In this document: one piece after another, positions 7,069 through 11,791 of the stretch
Numbering within the stretch: position 1 is the stretch's first letter
Layout of the letters: each line of letters starts with the position of its first letter
Origin: Clostridiales bacterium
GTDB lineage: Bacteria > Bacillota > Clostridia > Christensenellales > CAG-138
Reading direction: 5' to 3'
NCBI GenBank assembly: GCA_031270585.1
Contig: JAISXK010000152.1
Coordinates: 1-11,791, forward strand
Length of the DNA: 11,791 nt
The notes under the pieces: generated by a model
The model's input: the letters and a program-made list of their open reading frames with translations, nothing else
Database searches by the model: none
Told to the model about the DNA's origin: nothing
Made by a program: the position numbers and the translations under genes

Positions 7069-7720
7069 GGCGCTCTCCCTTCTGGTACCGCTCATTTGTC
7101 TCGATAAAGACCACCCAGCCGGCGATATTCACAGCATGGTCGGCGATGCGTTCCAGGTATTTCGCCGCCATGATCAGGTCGATATACCCTGCGGCCATGT
7201 CCGGGTTTTGCGCGATCACCCGGCTCAAGGCGTCTTTCATCTCGTCGAAACAGCCGTCCACTATATCGTCGTCGGCAATCAGTTTATACGCAAGTTCGGT
7301 ATCGTGATTCACATACGCGTCGATGCTGTTCGTCACCATACCGATGCATGCCGTACTCATCCGTTTGATGATATCAAAGCCTCCGTCCGCGCGGATGTTA
7401 CCCAGAAGGGCAATCTCCGCGATGTCGGCCACCTGGTCGCCTATACGCTCCATGTCGGTTATCATTTTGACAGAGGCTGAAATCATGCGTAGATCCTTCG
7501 CCACAGGCTGCTGGCGCAACAGCAAAGTATAGCAAAGCTGCTCGATATCCCGCTCGCGCCGGTCCACCTCCTCCTCAATCTCTATCGCCCGGCGCGCGTT
7601 GGCCTGATCCGGCCCCAAAAGCGCGTTCACCGCGCAGGTAATGCCGCTTTCGCACAGCGCGCCCATCTCGATCATCATGGTGTGCAGCTTCGTCATTTCG
7701 GCGTCGAATTTGTTTCTCAT
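7049..7720 (-). CDS. phoU: Phosphate signalling regulator PhoU
   Basis: PhoU is a cytoplasmic helical-bundle protein that links the state of the Pst transporter to the PhoR kinase, keeps Pho genes off in high phosphate and limits uptake. The 223 residues fit the family, and both halves of the internal repeat are visible. The first half has VDRRERDIEQ and MERIGDQVADIAE; the second has DDDIVDGCFDEMKDAL and LERIADHAVNIAG. The E-R-I-x-D-x-x-x-x-I-A motifs are the conserved metal-contact helices. The ATG overlaps the pstB stop by one base (TAATG). The 3' end overlaps the response regulator gene. Position between pstB and the two-component genes fits the role exactly. Confidence 0.96.
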   Translation of the reverse strand: MRNKFDAEMTKLHTMMIEMGALCESGITCAVNALLGPDQANARRAIEIEEEVDRRERDIEQLCYTLLLRQQPVAKDLRMISASVKMITDMERIGDQVADIAEIALLGNIRADGGFDIIKRMSTACIGMVTNSIDAYVNHDTELAYKLIADDDIVDGCFDEMKDALSRVIAQNPDMAAGYIDLIMAAKYLERIADHAVNIAGWVVFIETNERYQKGERREDIPG

Positions 7721-8469
7721 TATCCAAACCTCCCGGTGATATAGTCCTCGGTCCGTTTGTCTTTCGGTACCGAGAAGATGGTCCCCGTATCGCCGGACTC
7801 CACCATGTCGCCCAGCAGGAAGAAGGCAGTGTCGTCCGAAATGCGGGCCGCCTGCTGCATGTTGTGGGTGACGATGACGATCGTATACTTCTTTTTCAGT
7901 TCCGTGGCCAGGTCTTCAATTTTAAGGGTAGAGATGGGATCGAGGGCGCTTGTGGGTTCGTCCATCAAAAGCACCTCGGGCTGAACCGCCAAGGCTCTTG
8001 CGATACACAGCCGCTGTTGCTGCCCGCCCGAAAGCCCGAGGGCGCTCTTTTTCAGCCGGTCCTTGCATTCATCCCAAATGGCGGCGTCCCGCAAGGATTT
8101 TTCCACCACTTCATCCAGCATGGCCCGGCTTTTTACCCCGTGGGTACGGGGACCAAAGGCCACGTTGTCGTAAACGCTCATGGGAAAAGGGTTGGGCTTT
8201 TGGAATACCATGCCTACCCGCTTACGTAGCATGTTCACATCCATAGTACCATAAATGCTCTCGCCGTCCAGCAGAACATCTCCTTCGATGCGGCAGCCTT
8301 CCACCAAATCGTTCATCCGGTTCAGGCTTTTCAGAAGCGTGCTTTTCCCGCAGCCCGACGGCCCTATCAGCGCCGTGATCTTTTTGTGCCCCATGCTCAT
8401 GCTCACGCGCTTCAAAGCCTGAAAATCCCCATAAAACAGATTCAGATTGTTCACCGTAATCTTATCCAT
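7720..8469 (-). CDS. pstB: Phosphate ABC transporter ATP-binding protein PstB
   Basis: This 249-residue cytoplasmic ATPase drives phosphate import through PstC/PstA. All ABC motifs are present: Walker A GPSGCGKST (36-44), Q-loop Gln90 in the PstB-typical VFQKPNPFP, signature LSGGQQQR (146-153), Walker B VLLMDE (166-171), D-loop SALDP and switch His202. Length and the N-terminal pattern (LNLFYGDFQALK) match PstB. Its ATG overlaps the pstA end by eight bases and its stop overlaps the phoU start. No key residue is missing, so the transporter should be functional. Confidence 0.97.
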   Translation of the reverse strand: MDKITVNNLNLFYGDFQALKRVSMSMGHKKITALIGPSGCGKSTLLKSLNRMNDLVEGCRIEGDVLLDGESIYGTMDVNMLRKRVGMVFQKPNPFPMSVYDNVAFGPRTHGVKSRAMLDEVVEKSLRDAAIWDECKDRLKKSALGLSGGQQQRLCIARALAVQPEVLLMDEPTSALDPISTLKIEDLATELKKKYTIVIVTHNMQQAARISDDTAFFLLGDMVESGDTGTIFSVPKDKRTEDYITGRFG

Positions 8470-9349
8470 CCGCAGCCACCGTCCCTTTGGATATCCTTTT
8501 TGCTATGAAGCCGGATAGCGTGTTGATGCCAAGCACGAGTATGAGCAGCACCACCGCCGTGGCGTAGGCTTTGTCCATATACAGTCCCTCGTTGGACAAA
8601 GCGTACATATGCAGCGCCAGCGTGCGCCCGCTGCCCATAGGGGTGGACGGCACCTTGGCCACTGTGCCCGCAGTGTAAATGAGAGCCGCCGTTTCGCTCA
8701 CCACCCGGCCTATCGCCAGTATGATGCCAGACAGAATGCCAGGCACAGCCGCCGGCAGCACAATCCTGAAGATGGTGCGCAGCTTGCCTGCCCCCAGGCC
8801 GAAACTGCCCTCGCGATACATATCCGGCACACTTTTCAGCGCTTCCTCCGTCGTGCGTAGGATCAGCGGCAATATCATGATGGCCAGCGTAAAAGCGCCC
8901 GCCAGAATGGAGACTCCCCATCCCAAGCTGAGAACGAAGAACAGCATGCCGAACAGGCCGTATACGATGGAGGGCACGCCGGATAGCGTTTCGGCTGCGG
9001 CACGGATAACGCCGACTGCCCTGTTGCCCCGTCTCGCGTATTCCACGAGGTAAATGGCCGCGAATATGCCAAGCGGCGCCGCCACCAGCAACGAAAAGCA
9101 AGCCATGACGACGGTGTTCACGAGGGCCGGCAACAGCGAGAGGTTCGTCGTGTTGTATGCGGGAGCGAACAGGTCAAGCGACAGGTGCGGCACGCCCCTT
9201 ATAAGCATGTATCCCACAAGGGAGATAAACACGAACGCCGTAATCAGAGCGGCCAGCCGCACGAGAAGGAAGAGCACAAGCGAAACCGGGTTGCGCAAAT
9301 ATGATTTGATTGAGAGGAAAAACGCCGCCATCCGCATTTTCTTTTTCAT
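8462..9349 (-). CDS. pstA: Phosphate ABC transporter permease PstA
   Basis: One of the two membrane subunits of the phosphate importer. The 295 residues contain about six hydrophobic segments, the first at about 26-50. Family signatures include ETLSGVPSIVYGLFG and the cytoplasmic EAA-type loop that docks on PstB (REGSFGLGAGKLRTIFRIVLPAAVPGI region). Toward the end IGRVVSETAALIYTAG is typical of PstA. The start codon overlaps the pstC stop by ATGA, consistent with stoichiometric translation of the two permeases. The N-terminal extension before the first membrane helix is Lys/Arg-rich and short. Confidence 0.95.
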   Translation of the reverse strand: MKKKMRMAAFFLSIKSYLRNPVSLVLFLLVRLAALITAFVFISLVGYMLIRGVPHLSLDLFAPAYNTTNLSLLPALVNTVVMACFSLLVAAPLGIFAAIYLVEYARRGNRAVGVIRAAAETLSGVPSIVYGLFGMLFFVLSLGWGVSILAGAFTLAIMILPLILRTTEEALKSVPDMYREGSFGLGAGKLRTIFRIVLPAAVPGILSGIILAIGRVVSETAALIYTAGTVAKVPSTPMGSGRTLALHMYALSNEGLYMDKAYATAVVLLILVLGINTLSGFIAKRISKGTVAADG

Positions 9350-10197
9350 GGCTTCTCCCTTGTGCGCAAAAGCGACACCAGCAGGTTGATGAGCAATATG
9401 AAAACAAACAATACCACCCCTGTGGCAATCAGCGCGCCGCGGTGGAGGTCGGCCGCGTAGCCCATCTCCATCACGATGTTTGCCGTCATGGTGCGCACGC
9501 CCTTTAGTATGCCTGCCGGCATACGGGGCTGGTTGCCGGCCACCATGATAACGGCCATGGTTTCGCCGATAGCCCGGCCGATGCCAAGCACCACCCCGGC
9601 CATAATGCCACTTTTTGCGGCGGGAACCAGCACGAAAAAAACGCCGCGCTCTTTGGACGCGCCCAAAGCCAGGGCCCCTTCAAAATAGGGGCCTGGCACG
9701 GCGCGAATGGCGCTCTCGCCAACCGTGATGATGGTGGGCAGTATCATAACGCCCAAGAGCAGCGAGGCTGTGAGCATGGTAAGCCCCTGCACCTTGAAGA
9801 TATCCCGCACGAGCGGCACGACGACCACGATGCCGAAGAAACCGTATATGACAGAGGGGATACCCGCCAGCAACTCCACCATGGGGCGTAAAAATCGGTA
9901 AATATGCTTGGGGCAAAAGCAGGCCAGGTACACGGCGCACAGAATTCCTATCGGCACGCCGACGGCAAGCGCCCCGGCGGTGACATAGATACTGCCCATG
10001 ATCATGGGCAAGATGCCGTAGATGCCGCCGGATGGCATCCAGTTTTTTCCCAACAAAAAGCTAAAAACGCCGATTTCCGCCATGGCGGGTACGCCATTTA
10101 CGAACAGAAACAGGCAGATCAGGGCAATGGCCAAAATGGACGCCAGCGCGGATACAAAGAATACCCACTTCATGACGGTCTCCCGTGCGTTTAGCAT
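9346..10197 (-). CDS. pstC: Phosphate ABC transporter permease PstC
   Basis: The second membrane subunit of the phosphate importer, 283 residues with about six hydrophobic segments (first at about 10-35). Signatures are GKNWMPSGGIYGILPMI after the first helix, ELLAGIPSVIYGFFG, and the EAA-type docking loop (EGALALGASKERGVFFVLVP region) followed by GIGRAIGETMAVIMVAGN. The order PstC then PstA after PstS is the usual one. The ATG at 10197 is preceded by a G-rich Shine-Dalgarno (AGGGGGG) eight bases upstream. A 102-base gap with a hairpin separates it from pstS, the only sizeable gap in the operon. Confidence 0.95.
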   Translation of the reverse strand: MLNARETVMKWVFFVSALASILAIALICLFLFVNGVPAMAEIGVFSFLLGKNWMPSGGIYGILPMIMGSIYVTAGALAVGVPIGILCAVYLACFCPKHIYRFLRPMVELLAGIPSVIYGFFGIVVVVPLVRDIFKVQGLTMLTASLLLGVMILPTIITVGESAIRAVPGPYFEGALALGASKERGVFFVLVPAAKSGIMAGVVLGIGRAIGETMAVIMVAGNQPRMPAGILKGVRTMTANIVMEMGYAADLHRGALIATGVVLFVFILLINLLVSLLRTREKP

Positions 10198-10233
10198 GCT
10201 ATTCCCCCCTAAAGGTACCGGATTTTAAAGACG

Positions 10234-10262
10234 GCGGCGCCGCAGGCATACTGCGGCCCCGC
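10234..10262 (-). promoter_or_regulatory. Intercistronic hairpin between pstS and pstC
   Basis: A perfect 7-bp stem (gccgcag 10239-10245 with ctgcggc 10251-10257, five-base loop) extends past one mismatch by four more pairs (10234-10237 with 10259-10262). On the transcript it is followed only by a short U stretch (CGTCTTT), so it is more likely a partial terminator or a 3' stabiliser of the pstS mRNA than a full stop. Binding proteins are usually needed in excess over permeases. Confidence 0.55.
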
Positions 10263-10299
10263 TTATGGATTGGACAGGGAACGAAAACTAAAAGCGTAT

Positions 10300-11241
10300 T
10301 TAAACCGCGTCCCAGGTTAACGTTTCGCCAAGGTAGATAGCTTTCAGGGCATCAAGCGCCAAGCCTGACGCAGGATTTTCCTTGTTCACGATGACCGCAA
10401 TGCCGTCCATGGCCATCACGATTGGCGTAAGCCCCGCTTCAAGCTCGCTATCTTTCAAATTGCGGCTGGCCATGCCAATGTCGCAGATGCCGTCGATGGC
10501 GGCCGCCATACCGGCGGAGGAATCGCTCATCTGAATCTCGATCTCGGCGTTGGGATTGATGACGGCGTAAGCCTCTTTCAGCTTATCCATCACCGGCGTC
10601 ACCGAGGAAGAACCGGCGACCACCACTTTGCCCGAAGGCCGGCTGCCGGCGTATGCCGCCGCCGCGTCGTCAATTTTGATGTACTTGTTCTCCTCGACGA
10701 CGGCCTGGCCCTCGGCGGAAAGGATGAAATCCAGGAAGTCCTGCGCCGCGCCGCTAAGGCTATTTTCCTTCACGGCAAGATTGAACGGGCGGGAGATTTT
10801 GTAGCCGCCGTCCTTTACGGTGCTCACAGAGGGGGTTACGCCGTCTATTGCGAGCGCCTTCACGGTGTCGTTCAGGCTGCCAAGGGAGATGTAGCCGATG
10901 GCGTAGGGATCGCCGGCCACAGTTGTCATCACCACCGAGGTGCTGTTGACGATGATAGCTTCGATCGTGGTCATATCCACTTTGTTTTCGTCGATAACGC
11001 CGGCCAATTCCACAAAGGCGCCGCGGGTGCCGCTGCCGTCTTCACGTGAAACCACGGTGATGGGCGCTGCGAAATCAAAGCTTTCTTCCTGGGGGGCGGG
11101 CGGAGCCTCGGACGGGGCTGCAGGAACCTGCGAAGCGGGAGCGCCCCCTGCCAGTTGCCCGTCTGTAGCCGCAGGAGCGCATCCTGCCAACAGGCCGATC
11201 GCCATTATGAGACACAACAAAAGTCCAAGCGCTTTTTTCAT
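10300..11241 (-). CDS. pstS: Phosphate-binding lipoprotein PstS, with circularly permuted binding domain
   Basis: This 313-residue lipoprotein should capture phosphate outside the membrane and deliver it to PstC/PstA. A signal peptide ends in lipobox LAGC (Cys21), followed by an Ala/Pro-rich linker (about 30-53). The binding domain is in swapped order. Residues 60-190 (ITVVSREDGSGTRG to AEGQAVVEENKYIKI) correspond to the C-terminal half of ordinary PstS; residues 204-313 (GKVVVAGSSSVTP to YLGETLTWDAV) correspond to the N-terminal half. Phosphate-contact motifs all survive: Arg66, Ser70-Gly71-Thr72, Ser211-213, Ser239/Ser241 and Asp254 in DIGMASR. No frame break is seen, so it is one intact protein. 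The ATG has GAGGAAGG upstream. It is the first gene of the operon and lies directly behind the promoter. Clostridial relatives may share this order; I recall similar sequences but cannot check. Confidence 0.93.
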   Translation of the reverse strand: MKKALGLLLCLIMAIGLLAGCAPAATDGQLAGGAPASQVPAAPSEAPPAPQEESFDFAAPITVVSREDGSGTRGAFVELAGVIDENKVDMTTIEAIIVNSTSVVMTTVAGDPYAIGYISLGSLNDTVKALAIDGVTPSVSTVKDGGYKISRPFNLAVKENSLSGAAQDFLDFILSAEGQAVVEENKYIKIDDAAAAYAGSRPSGKVVVAGSSSVTPVMDKLKEAYAVINPNAEIEIQMSDSSAGMAAAIDGICDIGMASRNLKDSELEAGLTPIVMAMDGIAVIVNKENPASGLALDALKAIYLGETLTWDAV

Positions 11242-11293
11242 GATTACCTTCCTCGATTTTTACAATTTTTATTGGGCTTGTCAAGCCGTGTTT

Positions 11294-11349
11294 ATTATAC
11301 GAAACCAATGTAAAATCCACAGGCGCGTTCACGTTAAATTTGGGTTAAA
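11294..11349 (-). promoter_or_regulatory. pst operon promoter with Pho-box-like half-sites
   Basis: On the minus strand a perfect TATAAT lies at 11299-11294, about 55 bases before the pstS start, and the hexamer 17 bases upstream is not -35 like. Instead there are TTAACC (11348-11343) and TTAACG (11337-11332), 11 bp apart, plus TTTACA (11315-11310) about two helical turns closer to the -10. TTAACA-type repeats with 11-bp period upstream of a -10 without a good -35 is the layout of PhoP-activated promoters in Bacillus. Activation by the operon's own response regulator is inferred. Confidence 0.6.
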
Positions 11350-11387
11350 TAAAATAGAATGGATTTGTCACCATTTTTACCGCAGGG

Positions 11388-11423
11388 AAGCGGATTGAGA
11401 GCAGCCTGTGAGACAATCCGCTT
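11388..11423. repeat. 10-bp perfect inverted repeat
   Basis: AAGCGGATTG at 11388-11397 and CAATCCGCTT at 11414-11423 are exact reverse complements with a 16-base loop. No T run follows on either strand, so it is not an obvious terminator. It lies upstream of the pst promoter elements and could be a protein-binding site. Confidence 0.6.
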
Positions 11424-11481
11424 ATAACGGCTTATAGCATGGAGGGCATGCATTGAAAGTTGTGATGTATGCATATGCGAC

Positions 11482-11510
11482 TTGATTTGACAAATTACCC
11501 ATGTTATACT
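11482..11510 (+). promoter_or_regulatory. Candidate plus-strand sigma-A-type promoter
   Basis: TTGATT (11482-11487) and TATACT (11505-11510) are separated by the ideal 17 bases. Transcription would begin near 11517, at the left arm of an inverted repeat. No gene of usual size follows on this strand before the window ends; the next gene runs the other way. The overlapping TTGACA at 11487-11492 is only 12 bases from the -10 and is not used here. Confidence 0.5.
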
Positions 11511-11516
11511 GATGTT

Positions 11517-11595
11517 GTACTTTTTACCTGCTTGCTAAAAAGTACCGTATGGGGGGGCGTCGGTATATGATTTAACCGCCGCTTCCTTTATTTTT
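11517..11595 (+). ncRNA. Candidate small RNA of about 80 nt, or an orphan operator and leader
   Basis: Directly at the predicted start of transcription is a perfect 10-bp inverted repeat, GTACTTTTTA (11517-11526) and TAAAAAGTAC (11536-11545), nine-base loop. After a run of seven G comes a second hairpin: GCG-t-CGGT (11557-11564) pairs with ACCG-c-CGC (11575-11582), then CCTTTATTTTT, a U-rich tail ending at 11595. Promoter, two stems and a terminator-like end make a compact transcription unit with no plausible reading frame (the ATG at 11549 gives eight codons). Alternatively the first repeat is the operator of a regulator whose target gene has been lost; operators across the start site with GTAC ends are known for HxlR-type regulators. 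Inference only. Confidence 0.3.
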
Positions 11596-11612
11596 GGCAA
11601 AAGCAATTAACG

Positions 11613-11631
11613 CTGCCCGGCAATCCGGCAG
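11613..11631 (-). terminator. Possible terminator of the right-end minus-strand gene
   Basis: CTGCCGG and CCGGGCAG (minus strand) form a stem of seven pairs with one bulged G and an ATTG loop, followed by CGTTAATTGCTTTT, which is moderately T-rich. A second, weaker hairpin, GTTCCA/TGGAAC at 11669-11685, lies three bases past the gene's stop. Either could end transcription; neither is a textbook terminator. Confidence 0.3.
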
Positions 11632-11635
11632 TGCC

Positions 11636-11647
11636 GTTACGCGTAAC
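11636..11647. repeat. 12-bp perfect palindrome
   Basis: GTTACGCGTAAC is a perfect palindrome in the gap after the right-end gene. It has the size of a dimeric regulator site, but no promoter is evident beside it. Confidence 0.4.
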
Positions 11648-11687
11648 AATAACATGCTTTTACGCCCTGTTCCATCGCTTGGAACGC

Positions 11688-11791
11688 TTATTTAAACAGA
11701 TGCAAAAAATCCAGCGTAGCAAAGTAATCCCGGGGCGTTTCCGCGCGGCGGATCAGTTCCGTACTGCCGTCGTTACGCAGCAGCACCTCGG
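11688..11791 (-). CDS. C-terminal fragment, possibly diaminopimelate decarboxylase
   Basis: The minus strand is open from the window edge for 33 codons to a TAA at 11690-11688; the rest of the gene is outside. The visible tail (EVLLRNDGSTELIRRAETPRDYFATLDF, broken here only as a motif description: a VLLRxDG strand, then ELIRRAET, then DYFATLD) resembles the end of diaminopimelate decarboxylases, which finish with a strand followed by an IRRRET-type motif and a short helix. That enzyme makes lysine from meso-diaminopimelate. With so little sequence the reading frame is credible but the identity is tentative. It points in the same direction as the pst operon but is separated from it by about 450 bases with its own promoter. 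Confidence 0.4.
   Translation of the reverse strand, partial: EVLLRNDGSTELIRRAETPRDYFATLDFLHLFK

Noticed and set aside
11279..11284. TTGACA on the minus strand just before pstS as a -35 box
   Set aside because: The start of transcription would fall on the pstS ribosome binding site, and no acceptable -10 exists; the TATAAT at 11299-11294 is a better promoter.
10940..11398. 152-codon plus-strand open frame over the pstS start and promoter
   Set aside because: It is the complement of the PstS signal peptide and linker and then runs through the promoter region; no start signals.
11549..11575. Eight-codon reading frame in the candidate small RNA
   Set aside because: Starts in a G run without a ribosome binding site and is too short to support.
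1..11791. CRISPR arrays, tRNA or rRNA genes, transposases
   Set aside because: Looked for across the window; no regular spaced repeats, cloverleaf sequence or transposase-like protein was seen.

Overview
The window looks like a chromosomal piece of a low-to-mid GC Gram-positive bacterium, most likely a member of the Clostridia (Firmicutes/Bacillota). The grounds are the lipobox signal peptides on two secreted proteins, strong AGGAGG-type ribosome binding sites, TTAACA-type Pho half-sites like those of Bacillus PhoP, and the protein families present. No species can be named from the sequence alone.

Layout. Positions 2-2879 (+) hold three tightly coupled genes for a molybdenum hydroxylase of the xanthine dehydrogenase family: the large molybdopterin subunit (its 5' end lies outside the window), the FAD subunit and the 2Fe-2S subunit, in the E. 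coli xdhABC order, closed by a good rho-independent terminator at 2993-3034. Positions 2880-3528 carry no intact gene: there is the terminator, a truncated XRE-type regulator remnant, a 13-bp direct repeat and a possible Pho-box-like pair. Positions 3529-4623 (+) encode an unrecognised acidic lipoprotein. A strong hairpin at 4649-4695 separates it from the convergent operon on the other strand.

Positions 11241 down to 4733 (-) form one complete phosphate-acquisition operon, transcribed pstS-pstC-pstA-pstB-phoU-phoB-phoR. From pstC onward the genes all overlap by 1-20 bases. PstS captures phosphate outside the membrane, PstC/PstA form the channel, PstB hydrolyses ATP, PhoU links transporter state to signalling, and PhoR/PhoB form the two-component switch. 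A TATAAT box with upstream TTAAC-type half-sites ahead of pstS suggests autoregulation by the operon's own response regulator. A hairpin in the pstS-pstC gap could favour higher PstS output.

The most unusual observation is in PstS. The two halves of its phosphate-binding domain are in swapped order: what is normally the C-terminal half comes directly after the signal peptide and the normal N-terminal half comes last. It is a circularly permuted binding protein that keeps all the ligand motifs.

The right end (11242-11687) is intergenic. It holds the pst promoter, a 10-bp inverted repeat, a plus-strand promoter followed by a short hairpin-bounded unit that could be a small RNA of about 80 nt (or an orphan operator), and several small palindromes. 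The last 104 bases are the 3' end of a minus-strand gene whose tail resembles diaminopimelate decarboxylase, a tentative identification.
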